Source: Treponema_I sp045616125 (GTDB lineage Bacteria; Spirochaetota; Spirochaetia; Treponematales; Treponemataceae). Taken from it: a DNA stretch of 22,730 nucleotides. A model generated the notes under the pieces. The model saw nothing but the letters and a program-made list of their open reading frames with translations, searched no databases and was not told the origin of the DNA. Position numbers and translations under genes: made by a program. The stretch is from positions 1 through 22,730 of the forward strand of contig JAZLGC010000039.1 of NCBI GenBank assembly GCA_045616125.1, given 5' to 3'. Of the stretch, positions 7,308-15,307 are shown one piece after another; position 1 is the stretch's first letter, and the number at the start of each line of letters is the position of its first letter.

Positions 7308-8102
7308 ATGACTGGTAAAACTATCTTCTATACTAATGAGCTTACTGACGAATTTGCCGGCGACTCGATAAAAGCTAAACACATCGATGCATCCTGGGTT
7401 TATGTACACCACTCTCCCTGGAAAGCCTTTACACGTTTTTTCTGGTACCGCCTCATAGCAACCCCCTTAGCTTTCCTCTATACAAAAATCCATTGGGGCC
7501 ACCGGATTGTAAACAGACAGGTATTCAGACAGATTCCCCGTTCAACCGGATTCTTTCTGTACGGCAATCATACCAATAATATCTGTGACCCTCTTATCCC
7601 GACCATCATCACGTTTCCCCGGAGTGTCCACGTCATTGTGCATCCCAACAACGTTTCCATACCTGTTGTGGGTAAGATTATGCCCAGTCTGGGAGCCATA
7701 CCACAACCTGATGACCGTTCCGCTACAAAAAACTTTCTGGAATGCATCGGAATCCGCATTGCACAGAAAAAATGCATAACCATCTACCCGGAAGCACATA
7801 TCTGGCCTTTCTATACGAAAATTCGGCCATTTGAGACAGTTTCGTTCCGGTTTCCAGCCCAATATAACGTGCCGGCAGTCTGTTTTACAAACACCTATCA
7901 GAAACGCCGGTTCAGAAAAACGCCCCGAATCGTAACCTATATTGATGGACCTTTTTACCCGGATACTACCCTGAGTCCCCGGGAACAGCGGGAAGACCTG
8001 CGCAACAAATGTTATGACGCCATGTGCCGCCGTGCACAGAACAATACGGTGGAAGTAATCCACTACGTAAAAAAGGAGCCTGATGCTCCCGAAGACAAAT
8101 GA
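7308..8102 (+). CDS. PlsC-like acyltransferase
   Basis: 264 residues of the glycerophospholipid/glycolipid acyltransferase fold (LPLAT superfamily), expected to move an acyl chain from acyl-ACP or acyl-CoA to a glycerol or sugar hydroxyl at the inner membrane face. Seen: the catalytic motif as NHTNNICDP, with H88 and D94 separated by five residues rather than the textbook four, and the substrate motif YPEAHIWPFYTKIRPF near 160-175. Both forms fit a known spirochaete/Firmicutes-like branch as I recall it. A hydrophobic, aromatic stretch around 38-60 could attach it to the membrane. It is first in an operon with two GT8 genes, pointing to glycolipid or acylated-glycan synthesis rather than general phospholipid synthesis (inference). 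The ATG has little Shine-Dalgarno sequence and may be read leaderless. Confidence 0.82.
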   Translation: MTGKTIFYTNELTDEFAGDSIKAKHIDASWVYVHHSPWKAFTRFFWYRLIATPLAFLYTKIHWGHRIVNRQVFRQIPRSTGFFLYGNHTNNICDPLIPTIITFPRSVHVIVHPNNVSIPVVGKIMPSLGAIPQPDDRSATKNFLECIGIRIAQKKCITIYPEAHIWPFYTKIRPFETVSFRFPAQYNVPAVCFTNTYQKRRFRKTPRIVTYIDGPFYPDTTLSPREQREDLRNKCYDAMCRRAQNNTVEVIHYVKKEPDAPEDK

Positions 8103-8116
8103 AAGCGAGGGAAGAT

Positions 8117-8965
8117 ATGATTAACATTTTATTTTGCGGAAATGATAAAGTTTTTGACGGTATGCTGACCTGCAGTCTCTCAATTTTTAAACGTACCGAA
8201 ACAAAAGAGCCTTTTCACTTTTATCTGTTCACCATGGATGTATCAGATCTGCGTTCTGATTACAAAGCCATTTCTGAAGAACAGGTTCGTTTTTTTGAAA
8301 ACGTCATCAAAGAATACAACCCGGAGAACACCGTACGTCTGGTAGACGTAAAACCATATTATGAACAGGAGTTCCGCGGATGCCCCAACGAACAGTGCTA
8401 CTGTTCTCCCTATACCCTGCTCCGCCTTTTTGCCGACCAGATACCCGATATCCCTGAAAAACTGCTGTACCTTGATGCAGATATAATGTTCAATCGTGAT
8501 ATCAGCCTGCTGTATAATTACGATATCAGTGGTGTTGAATATGCCGGAGCACCGGATCACTACGGAAAATATACCATCAGTCCCCGGTACATTAACGCCG
8601 GAGTTCTGCTTTTCAACATGAAAATGTGCCGCGAAACACAACTGTTCAAGAAGGCCCGCGACCTTATCAAGACCAAAAAGCTGATTTTTGCCGACCAGAG
8701 CGCCATTGCCCGCAGTACAACTAAAAAAATGGTCCTGCCCCAAAAATTCAACGACCAGAAATTTCTTCATAAAAGCACCGTCGTGCGGCACTTCTCAAAA
8801 CGTCTGTTCTGGACCCCGTATCCTCATACTGCTAACATCAAACAATGGCAGGTGTCCCAGATTCATAAAATCTTTGGTTATTTTCAATTTGATGATATTC
8901 TATATGAATACATATATCTGATTACAAAATTCAATAAAGAACATTCAGGAGAAAATAATGGCTGA
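8117..8965 (+). CDS. GT8-family glycosyltransferase
   Basis: 282 residues. The start at 8117 is preferred (GAGGG 5 nt upstream) over an ATG at 8099 that overlaps the preceding stop. GT8 hallmarks are an N-terminal INILFCGNDKVFDGM nucleotide-sugar-binding segment, the metal-binding DxD in LLYLDADIMF (D120, D122), YINAGVLLFNM, and a C-terminal region with the conserved histidine (VVRHFSK). GT8 enzymes are retaining glucosyl- or galactosyltransferases using UDP-sugars; sugar and acceptor cannot be assigned here. It lies between an acyltransferase and a GT8-acyltransferase fusion, and overlaps the latter by 8 bp (ATGGCTGA), so the three are translated together. Confidence 0.88.
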   Translation: MINILFCGNDKVFDGMLTCSLSIFKRTETKEPFHFYLFTMDVSDLRSDYKAISEEQVRFFENVIKEYNPENTVRLVDVKPYYEQEFRGCPNEQCYCSPYTLLRLFADQIPDIPEKLLYLDADIMFNRDISLLYNYDISGVEYAGAPDHYGKYTISPRYINAGVLLFNMKMCRETQLFKKARDLIKTKKLIFADQSAIARSTTKKMVLPQKFNDQKFLHKSTVVRHFSKRLFWTPYPHTANIKQWQVSQIHKIFGYFQFDDILYEYIYLITKFNKEHSGENNG

Positions 8966-10799
8966 AAAAACTGTTGCAAAAGAAGTAATTCCTGTTTTCT
9001 TTGCCTGTGATGACAACTTTGTTCGCTTTACTATCGTTTCCATTACTTCACTCAAGGCAAACGCCAGCCGGAACTTTCACTACAACATCCATATTCTGTA
9101 CACCACCATGAGCCGCGAAATGAAAGAAGCAGCTCTTGCTCTGGCAGATGACGACTTTACCATTATTTTTGATGATGTCACTCACTTTCTGAAAGCGGTA
9201 AATTACCGGCTGCATGTACGTGACTACTATTCAAAGACCACCTACTACCGTCTGTTTATTCCGGATCTGTACCCGAACTACACCAAGGCGCTGTACCTGG
9301 ACAGTGACATGGTTATTCTGGGCGATATTTCAGAACTGTACCTGCACGACCTGGGTGACTACTTTATGGCAGCCTGTCAGGACAAACTGGTTATCCAGCA
9401 GGAAGTATTCAGCGATTATGTTGAAAAAGTATTGGGCGTAGACCGGAACCAGTATTTTAATGCCGGCGTTATCCTGATTAACTGTACCCAATTCCGTGAA
9501 CAGCGGTTCCTTGATCAGTTCCTGAAAAAATTGCACGAATACATTTTTACCGTTGCTCAGGACCAGGACTATCTGAACATTCTGTGCAAAGGGAAAATTC
9601 TGTGGCTTGACGGCCGCTGGAATGCAGAGATGTGCGCCGAACAGATTACTTCTCCTTCTGAAAACAAGATTCTGCACTACAACATGTGGACCAAGCCATG
9701 GCATTTTGCCGATTGCCCCGGCAGTGACGAATTCTGGAAATACGCAGAACAGACTGCGGTATACAGCGACATCAAGGCAATTCTTGATTCCTATACTGAA
9801 GAGCAGAAACAGAACGACCTGGCCGGTGGCGAAAAACTGGCACAACTGGCCGTTGATGAAACAAACCGTCCGGATAACTATCTGAACCGCCAGACCATGC
9901 TGCGGTCGTTCCTCCGCTACATTGAAGCATTCAGATACCGCTCTGAAGTTAAACAGAACGAAGACCGCCTGCGTATTTTAAAGAAAATTGACGAATACGA
10001 AATTGCCGGTAAATTTGATCAGGATGTAGAAGAAGATCCGCCGGCACGTTCACTGGAGCCGGGTGAAGTTGACTTTGAGCGCAAAAAGCTGACTTCCAAA
10101 ATTAAGGCACACATTGCTCACCGGCAGGCCCGCCGGTTCCGCCGTAACCTGGTACTGACCCGTCAGATGATTATCCGGGATATTGTAGGTACCGAAAACA
10201 TTAAGGAACTGCAAGGCGGCTGTGTCATCACCTGTAACCACTTTAACGCCCTGGATAGTTTTGCCATTGAATACGTTTGGGAAGAAATGAAGAAAAAGGG
10301 AAAGAAGGGTAAGTTCTTCCGTGTTATCCGTGAAGGCAACTATACCGGATTCCCCGGTTTTTATGGCAAACTTATGCGGAACGTAAACACCCTGCCTCTT
10401 TCCAGCAATCATCAGGTTATGAACGAGTTTATGCGTGCCACTGACAATCTTTTGAAAGCAGGAAACTATGTTCTGGTATATCCTGAACAGGGGATGTGGT
10501 GGAACTACCGCAAACCCCGTCCCATGAAAAAAGGGGCATTTACGTTTGCAGTCCGTTCCAATGTGCCGATTCTGCCCGTTTTCATTACCATGGAAGACAC
10601 CAAGCATGTTGATGCTGACGGCTTCCCCATCCAGGCATACACCATTCACATCGGCAAGCTGATTTTCCCGCAGCAGGGATTTACCCGCCACGAAAACATG
10701 GAATATCTGATGGAACAGAACTACCGTATCTGGAAAAAGCTATATGAAGATACTTACAAAATTCCGTTGTCGTACTTAACGGAAGATTCACAGCAGTAA
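8958..10799 (+). CDS. Bifunctional GT8 glycosyltransferase / PlsC-like acyltransferase fusion
   Basis: 613 residues with two catalytic parts. Residues 11-270 are GT8: VFFACDDNF, the DxD in ALYLDSDMVI (D115, D117), YFNAGVILIN (N168) and HYNMWTKPW (H240). Residues 275-395 form a charged helical linker. Residues 396-600 are an LPLAT-type acyltransferase with the HX4D motif in CNHFNALDSF (H428, D433) and YPEQGMWW near 508-515. One chain could therefore add a sugar and acylate the same or a neighbouring substrate at the membrane. AGGAG precedes the ATG and the start overlaps the upstream GT8 gene. The reading frame is continuous with no sign of an assembly join. The operon ends at a strong hairpin (10877-10913). 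Confidence 0.87.
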   Translation: MAEKTVAKEVIPVFFACDDNFVRFTIVSITSLKANASRNFHYNIHILYTTMSREMKEAALALADDDFTIIFDDVTHFLKAVNYRLHVRDYYSKTTYYRLFIPDLYPNYTKALYLDSDMVILGDISELYLHDLGDYFMAACQDKLVIQQEVFSDYVEKVLGVDRNQYFNAGVILINCTQFREQRFLDQFLKKLHEYIFTVAQDQDYLNILCKGKILWLDGRWNAEMCAEQITSPSENKILHYNMWTKPWHFADCPGSDEFWKYAEQTAVYSDIKAILDSYTEEQKQNDLAGGEKLAQLAVDETNRPDNYLNRQTMLRSFLRYIEAFRYRSEVKQNEDRLRILKKIDEYEIAGKFDQDVEEDPPARSLEPGEVDFERKKLTSKIKAHIAHRQARRFRRNLVLTRQMIIRDIVGTENIKELQGGCVITCNHFNALDSFAIEYVWEEMKKKGKKGKFFRVIREGNYTGFPGFYGKLMRNVNTLPLSSNHQVMNEFMRATDNLLKAGNYVLVYPEQGMWWNYRKPRPMKKGAFTFAVRSNVPILPVFITMEDTKHVDADGFPIQAYTIHIGKLIFPQQGFTRHENMEYLMEQNYRIWKKLYEDTYKIPLSYLTEDSQQ

Positions 10800-10813
10800 G
10801 ACAGTGATGCAGG

Positions 10814-10922
10814 ACCCTTCGACAGGCTCAGGGATCCTGAGACTTTCATACTCAGGGGTCCTGAGGTTTACAGAATCAGGGATTCTGAGATTTTTTCAGG
10901 CTCAGAATCCCTGGAAATTTCC
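10814..10922. repeat. REP-like repeat followed by serial near-palindromes and a strong hairpin
   Basis: The segment opens with the 25-bp sequence shared with 1512-1536. It then carries four variants of a CTCAGGGATCCTGAG-type near-palindrome spaced over about 90 bp. The last two pair perfectly (10877-10889 with 10901-10913, 13 bp, loop holding T6), giving a hairpin between two converging transcription units: the GT operon ending at 10799 and the symporter gene ending at 10942. No U tract follows on either strand, so termination by this hairpin is plausible but not textbook. Confidence 0.7.
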
Positions 10923-10941
10923 AGCTTAGGGGGACGGGAAG

Positions 10942-12423
10942 TTACTCTTCGCGCTCCTCTTCTGCAGCCTGTACTTCAGGGAATGCTGAGTACATGGGTT
11001 TTACATCAAGGCCACGAAGTTCACGGTCTACGTAGTTTTTGGTAACCTTTGCAACAACACCGCTTAATGCCAGAACACCAACCAGGTTAGGAATCATCAT
11101 AAGACCGTTAAAGGTATCAGACAGGTCCCAGGCCAGATCAAGGCTCATGGTGCAGCCAAAGTAAATAACTACGACAAAGAAACATTTGTAGAACACTACG
11201 GCATTACGGCCAAACAGGTATTCAAAGGCCTGTGAACCGTAGTGACTCCAGCCAAGAACGGTTGAGTAGGCAAAAGGCAGAATGGCAAGAGCGATGAATG
11301 CAGGTCCGAATTTACCGAATACGGTAGCAAAAGCCTCTCCAACAAGGCCGGCACCGGCATTACCGCTGATCATCATACCGGTATTCAGATCTACCAGACC
11401 GCTTGAAAGGATAACAAGGGCTGTAAGAGTACATACAACGATGGTATCTGCAAATACTTCAAAGATACCCCACATACCCTGACGAACCGGTTCCTTAACG
11501 TTACTGCTTGAGTGTACCATTACAGAAGAACCAAGACCGGCTTCGTTACTGAAAGCACCGCGTTTGAACCCCCAGGTAATGGCCATTTTGATGCCGTAAC
11601 CCAGCACACCGCCGCCAACAGCTTTGGCACCGAAAGCACCTTTGAAAATTGAGGCAAACACGGGACCGATGGTTCCGATGTGGGCAAAAACAACAATCAG
11701 GGCAAATACGATATAAGCAAGTGCCATGAAGGGAACCAGTTTTTCAGTAACTTTTGCAATACGCTTAAGGCCACCGACAATTACCAGGCTTGAAAGGATA
11801 ACCAGAGCAATACCGGTAACGAATGGCGGAATATTAAAGGCACTTTCCATGTTTCCGGAAATGGAGTTTACCTGACTCATGTTACCGATACCGAAACTTG
11901 CCAGAAGGCAGAAAACGGCAAAAAGGACTGCAAGGATTTTTCCTACGTGTTTGAATCCTTTAAAAGCGCCAAGACCGTCAGAAAGGTAGTACATGGCACC
12001 ACCGTTCCATTCACCGCGGTCATTCTTGCGGCGGTAGAAAATACCCAGAACGTTTTCTGAGTAATTGGTCATCATGCCGAACAGTGCCATAACCCACATC
12101 CAGAAAATAGCTCCCGGACCACCTTTGATGATGGCGGTAGCAACACCTACGATGTTACCGGTACCAATGGTTGCAGCAAGGGCCGTACAAAGGCTCTGAA
12201 ACTGTGAAATTGATTTGTCTTCTTTGTCAGTATGAGTTGTTACGTGTTTATCTTTGAAAATGGCCCCAAGAGTCTTTTTGTTCCAATGGGCAAAGTGAGA
12301 AAACTGGAAACCCTTATTGACGATGGTCATTACGACACCGGCAACAAACAGCAGCGCGATACCGAAGGTACCCCATACAATGCCGTTTACTGTGTTGTTT
12401 ACATTAGTAATTGTTTCTATCAT
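10942..12423 (-). CDS. Sodium:alanine/glycine symporter (AGCS family)
   Basis: 493 residues with about ten hydrophobic membrane segments. The AGCS signature region is clear: ATIGTGNIVGVATAIIKGGPG followed by AIFWMWVMALFGM and the conserved YSENVLG. These inner-membrane carriers import alanine or glycine, sometimes other small amino acids, with sodium. The start at 12423 is chosen for GAGG 5 nt upstream and a typical short N-terminus; the open frame extends 23 codons further without support. A good promoter lies at 12517-12545, leaving a leader of about 85 nt. That leader holds a 7-bp hairpin (CCGGTAT-CCCGC-ATACCGG) without a U run. The exact substrate is not assigned. Confidence 0.92.
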   Translation of the reverse strand: MIETITNVNNTVNGIVWGTFGIALLFVAGVVMTIVNKGFQFSHFAHWNKKTLGAIFKDKHVTTHTDKEDKSISQFQSLCTALAATIGTGNIVGVATAIIKGGPGAIFWMWVMALFGMMTNYSENVLGIFYRRKNDRGEWNGGAMYYLSDGLGAFKGFKHVGKILAVLFAVFCLLASFGIGNMSQVNSISGNMESAFNIPPFVTGIALVILSSLVIVGGLKRIAKVTEKLVPFMALAYIVFALIVVFAHIGTIGPVFASIFKGAFGAKAVGGGVLGYGIKMAITWGFKRGAFSNEAGLGSSVMVHSSSNVKEPVRQGMWGIFEVFADTIVVCTLTALVILSSGLVDLNTGMMISGNAGAGLVGEAFATVFGKFGPAFIALAILPFAYSTVLGWSHYGSQAFEYLFGRNAVVFYKCFFVVVIYFGCTMSLDLAWDLSDTFNGLMMIPNLVGVLALSGVVAKVTKNYVDRELRGLDVKPMYSAFPEVQAAEEEREE

Positions 12424-12516
12424 AACTACCTCTTTTTTTGTGGATGCGAGGCAGCCCGGCCGGTATGCGGGATACCGGAAAACTACCAGCACCCTGCGTC
12501 ATTGCAAGATGCGGTC

Positions 12517-12545
12517 AGTGTACCATACCTTCTGTCAAATTTCAA
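12517..12545 (-). promoter_or_regulatory. Sigma-70 promoter of the symporter gene
   Basis: TTGAAA (12540-12545) and TACACT (12517-12522) are separated by 17 bp on the minus strand. This fits a leader of about 85 nt before the ATG at 12423. Confidence 0.6.
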
Positions 12546-12627
12546 TAATACTGCAGAAAGTTTAATAATCTTAAAGTTTTTCACGCCGGCAGCGACTATC
12601 GGTATACACATTTTCACTGGTATCCGC

Positions 12628-12633
12628 TACACT
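12628..12633 (+). promoter_or_regulatory. Candidate -10 of the ACT-domain gene
   Basis: TACACT ends 9 nt before the ATG at 12643, and no ribosome binding site precedes that ATG, so a leaderless start is possible. No good -35 is visible. Confidence 0.3.
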
Positions 12634-12642
12634 GTCTGTATT

Positions 12643-12915
12643 ATGAACAATGCAATCATTACCGTAGTAGGTTCAGACCAGGTGGGCATTATTGCCGCCG
12701 TTAGTGCGTATCTTTCAGAAAAGAAGATTAACATTGCAGATATTACCCAGACTATTCTCAGTGGTAACTTCGTTATGATGATGATGGTAGACCTGTCAGC
12801 TTCAGAAAAAACCATTGCCGACATGAGAGCCGACCTTGAGGCACTGGGTGCCAAAATGGGCGTAGAAATCAACGTTATGCACGAGCGTGTATTCAACAGC
12901 ATGCAGCGCGTATAA
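12643..12915 (+). CDS. ACT-domain protein, UPF0237 family
   Basis: 90 residues, essentially a single ACT domain (NNAIITVVGSDQVGIIAAVSAYLSEKK) with the glycine-rich turn that binds amino acids in related regulators. The length matches the UPF0237 family. The open frame runs 411 bp further upstream, but that extension is low-complexity in protein terms and overlaps the symporter's promoter and leader, so I reject it. UPF0237 and UPF0210 genes are widely found side by side; here the gap is 31 bp with AAGGA for the second. The ACT protein probably senses an amino acid for its partner. The biochemical role is not established to my knowledge. Confidence 0.88.
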   Translation: MNNAIITVVGSDQVGIIAAVSAYLSEKKINIADITQTILSGNFVMMMMVDLSASEKTIADMRADLEALGAKMGVEINVMHERVFNSMQRV

Positions 12916-12946
12916 CCGCACCACAAATCACATTTAAGGATTCCAC

Positions 12947-14308
12947 ATGTTATATACCGGTGAAGAAATACAGGAAACTGTAGACATGTTCATGCGCCAC
13001 AAGCTTGATGTGCGCTGTATTACCATGGGTATTTCCCTTTTGGACTGTGCCGAAAGCGACCCGAAAAAAGCCTGCGACAAGATTTATGACAAAATCATGC
13101 GCAAAGCCGGCAATCTGGTTAAAACCGGACAGGATATTGAAAAAGAATTTGGTGTACCGATTATCAATAAACGCATTTCTGTTACCCCTATCGCTCTGGT
13201 AGCCGGTGCCAGCAATGCAAAAAGCTATGTTGACTACTGCCGCACCCTTGACCGCTGTGCCAAAGAGCTGGGCGTTAACTTTATCGGCGGTTTTTCTGCC
13301 CTGGTACCAAAAGGCATAACACCAGCCGACCGCATCCTGATGGAATCAATTCCAGAAGCTCTTGCTTCTACCAGCTACGTATGTTCCAGCGTAAACGTAG
13401 GATCTACCAAAGCCGGTATCAACATGGATGCTGTTAAGATTATGGGTGATGTCATCAAGAAGACTGCAGAAGCCAGCAAAGACTGCGAATGTAACGGTTG
13501 TGCCAAACTGGTAGTATTCTGCAATGCGCCAGAGGACAACCCCTTTATGGCAGGCGCCTTCCATGGACCGGGCGAAGCAGACAGCGTTATTAACGTTGGT
13601 GTTTCAGGTCCTGGTGTTATTCTGGCCGCTGCCCGTGAATACAAAGGCCGCCCTATTAACGAACTGGGTGAAGGTATTAAAAAGATGGCATTCAAGATTA
13701 CCCGTCTGGGCCAGCTGGTTGGTAGTGAAGCTGCAAAACGTCTGGGCGTTGACTTTGGTATTCTGGACCTTTCTCTGGCCCCAACGCCTGAAGTTGGCGA
13801 CTCTGTTGCCCGCATCATTGAAGAAATGGGTATTGAAGGCTGTGGAGCCCCCGGTACCACTGCTGCCCTTGCCATGCTGACCGATATGGTTAAGAAAGGC
13901 GGCGTAATGGCCAGCACTTCTGTCGGCGGATTAAGCGGTGCATTCATTCCGGTTTCAGAAGACGAAGGTATGATCAACGCTGTTCAGCAAGGTTCCATCT
14001 GCCTTGAAAAGCTTGAAGCCATGACCACCGTATGTTCGGTTGGTCTTGATATGATTGCTATTCCCGGTGATACACCGGCAACCACCATTTCTGGCATTAT
14101 GGCTGATGAATTTGCCATCGGTATGGTAAACAGCAAAACAACGGCTGTGCGCATCATTCCGGCCCCCGGCAAAAAAGAGGGCGAATGGGTTGAATTCGGT
14201 GGTCTTCTGGGCGGTATGCCCTGTATGAAGGTAAGCAAGTTCGGTTGTGCCGACTTTATTAACCGCGGCGGCCGCATTCCGGCTCCTATCCACAGTTTCA
14301 GAAACTGA
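12947..14308 (+). CDS. UPF0210 / PFL-family protein (DUF711)
   Basis: 453 residues, the usual size. It shows family features such as the N-terminal DVRCITMGISLLDC, the KRISVTPIALVAG stretch, the glycine-rich GVSGPGVILAA, FGILDLSLAPTPEVGDSVA, and the C-terminal FINRGGRIPAPIHSF. Structures of this family recall the pyruvate-formate-lyase/ribonucleotide reductase barrel, but the reaction is not known to me and no glycyl-radical motif is claimed here. Its pairing with a UPF0237 ACT protein suggests amino-acid-responsive metabolism. It is probably soluble. The unit ends in several consecutive hairpins, two of them with U runs. Confidence 0.9.
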   Translation: MLYTGEEIQETVDMFMRHKLDVRCITMGISLLDCAESDPKKACDKIYDKIMRKAGNLVKTGQDIEKEFGVPIINKRISVTPIALVAGASNAKSYVDYCRTLDRCAKELGVNFIGGFSALVPKGITPADRILMESIPEALASTSYVCSSVNVGSTKAGINMDAVKIMGDVIKKTAEASKDCECNGCAKLVVFCNAPEDNPFMAGAFHGPGEADSVINVGVSGPGVILAAAREYKGRPINELGEGIKKMAFKITRLGQLVGSEAAKRLGVDFGILDLSLAPTPEVGDSVARIIEEMGIEGCGAPGTTAALAMLTDMVKKGGVMASTSVGGLSGAFIPVSEDEGMINAVQQGSICLEKLEAMTTVCSVGLDMIAIPGDTPATTISGIMADEFAIGMVNSKTTAVRIIPAPGKKEGEWVEFGGLLGGMPCMKVSKFGCADFINRGGRIPAPIHSFRN

Positions 14309-14309
14309 C

Positions 14310-14400
14310 GTTGGTCTGACATCCCTGTCAGACCAACTTACTGAGTTTTGCTAGCGCAAAACTCAACAGTTATGGCGCCATCCGTGGCGCCAATTTTTTT
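14310..14400 (+). terminator. Three hairpins in series, ending in an intrinsic terminator
   Basis: Directly after the UPF0210 stop lie a perfect 12-bp stem (14310-14321 with 14326-14337, loop TCCC), a 10-bp stem (14342-14351 with 14356-14365, loop TAGC) and an 8-bp stem TGGCGCCA-TCCG-TGGCGCCA (14373-14392) followed by T7. The last is a standard intrinsic terminator; the first two are strong 3'-end protectors. Confidence 0.88.
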
Positions 14401-14429
14401 GGCGGCCATGCCAACAAATCCGACGTTTA

Positions 14430-14457
14430 TGGCGCCGTCCGAGGCGTCAATTTTTTT
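14430..14457 (+). terminator. Second, duplicated intrinsic terminator
   Basis: TGGCGCC (14430-14436) pairs with GGCGTCA (14443-14449) through one G-U pair, followed by T7. It repeats the terminator 57 bp upstream, including its flanks (TTATGGCGCC before, T7GG after), so it looks like a tandem duplication with a pairing-neutral change. Confidence 0.75.
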
Positions 14458-14485
14458 GGTGTCCCTGGCGCCACATGCAGCGGAC

Positions 14486-14535
14486 ACTTCGACAGGCTCA
14501 GTAATCCTATTCAGGAATCAGTGAGCCTGTTTTTT
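14486..14535. repeat. REP-like repeat forming a hairpin over the 3' end of the next gene
   Basis: The left part matches the CTTCGACAGGCTCAG repeat (degenerate over 14486-14508). ACAGGCTCA pairs with TGAGCCTGT downstream, and T6 follows, so it can act as a plus-strand terminator. Its right arm encodes the last codons of the minus-strand gene stopping at 14518. Confidence 0.65.
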
Positions 14536-15054
14536 GTCGGGAAGGCGGCTGGGAATCAGATTTTCGACAGGAAGAAAAGTACGGTCTGCCAGGTACCCGC
14601 AATCCGGGTCCTTCCTAAGATATTCGTTAAACAAGGGCATGAACCGGTAGCAGGCAAATTCGCAGCGTGATCTCAACCATAAGGGATATGTACTGAACTC
14701 TGATTCAAATTCCTTTATCATACTGATTTGAGCAAGCATGCTACAAATAGTAGAGATTACCTGCAATGTCCATAGCTGCTTGGCGTCTTCCACATTGTAT
14801 ACGTTCTGACCTTTGTTATAGGGAAGGTCTTCTGGCTGCCAGCAGACATACTCCATTTCTCCTGCAGCAACTTTTTCAAGATTTATGAATTCCCAGTTGT
14901 AATCACCTTCGCCACCAAACGGACTGCGGGTTCCAAACATTGTGTATGTTCTGAGCGTAAAATACAGTTTTTCCAGAGACCTTCGTAACTCAAAAAAATC
15001 ATTCCTTGGTTTTATCAGAGTCCACTCTTTTTCTGGCTCTTTTTTTGATTTCAT
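14518..15054 (-). CDS. Unknown protein, second gene of coupled pair
   Basis: 178 residues, not recognised. The start at 15054 is chosen because GAGG lies 5 nt upstream and overlaps the stop of the preceding small gene. The open frame continues upstream only to a TTG without a ribosome binding site. The protein is soluble-looking, with a helical N-terminal part (NDFFELRRSLEKLYFTLRTYTMFGTRSPF), tryptophans and aromatic residues in the middle, and a C-terminal helix-rich segment with scattered cysteines (CEFACYRFMPLFNEYLRK). No signal peptide or membrane segment is visible. Its extreme C-terminus is encoded inside a REP-like hairpin. It shares its promoter type with the AAA+ genes of this locus, which is the main clue that it belongs with them. 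Confidence 0.7.
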   Translation of the reverse strand: MKSKKEPEKEWTLIKPRNDFFELRRSLEKLYFTLRTYTMFGTRSPFGGEGDYNWEFINLEKVAAGEMEYVCWQPEDLPYNKGQNVYNVEDAKQLWTLQVISTICSMLAQISMIKEFESEFSTYPLWLRSRCEFACYRFMPLFNEYLRKDPDCGYLADRTFLPVENLIPSRLPDKKQAH

Positions 15055-15061
15055 TAAAACC

Positions 15062-15238
15062 TCATGCATATCTGCGAAAAATGCCGGGAGTATTGCGGAC
15101 AAAACGTCTTGGGTTTGATGTGCGGTATTTGCTGGCAGCCTGCTGCGCCATTTTATCTGCCAGAAAATATACGGCTTCAAAAGATCCTGACTGAACTGCT
15201 TTTTTGCTGGTGTTTCTTTCGGTATTTACGGTTTTCAT
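15062..15238 (-). CDS. Unknown small basic protein, first gene of coupled pair
   Basis: 58 residues, rich in Lys and Arg (GIFRRYA at the end) with a central helix-like AVYFLADKMAQQAASKY. Not recognised. Support is the clear AAGGAG 8 nt before the ATG at 15238, a promoter of the locus type at 15268-15297, and a TGA that abuts the ribosome binding site of the next gene. The stop and next ATG are 7 nt apart, a classic coupling arrangement. An alternative is that this and the downstream frame are one gene split by a frameshift, since the downstream frame stays open alongside it for about 120 bp; coupling explains the signals better. Confidence 0.65.
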   Translation of the reverse strand: MKTVNTERNTSKKAVQSGSFEAVYFLADKMAQQAASKYRTSNPRRFVRNTPGIFRRYA

Positions 15239-15267
15239 CTGCACATCTCCTTATCTCTGACACCATT

Positions 15268-15297
15268 AATCTAGATTCGAAAATGCCAATCGTAAAA
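15268..15297 (-). promoter_or_regulatory. Locus-type promoter of the unknown gene pair
   Basis: TTTTACGA (15290-15297), 13 bp, ATC, then TAGATT (15268-15273). Read as TTTACG to TAGATT the spacer is 17 bp. It begins 10 bp after the vWA gene's stop codon. The same pattern precedes the MoxR-like and AAA+ genes. Confidence 0.65.
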
Positions 15298-15307
15298 TAA
15301 AAATCTG

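Noticed and set aside
12232..12642. Long N-terminal extension of the ACT-domain protein
   Set aside because: It overlaps the symporter's 5' end, leader and promoter, has no ribosome binding site, and the family length is met from 12643.
14310..14535. CRISPR array
   Set aside because: The repeated units are terminator hairpins of unequal spacing with no spacers, and no cas genes are present.
15055..15180. Extension of the 178-residue gene upstream to 15180
   Set aside because: It would begin at a TTG without a ribosome binding site, whereas the ATG at 15054 has GAGG and coupling to the small gene.
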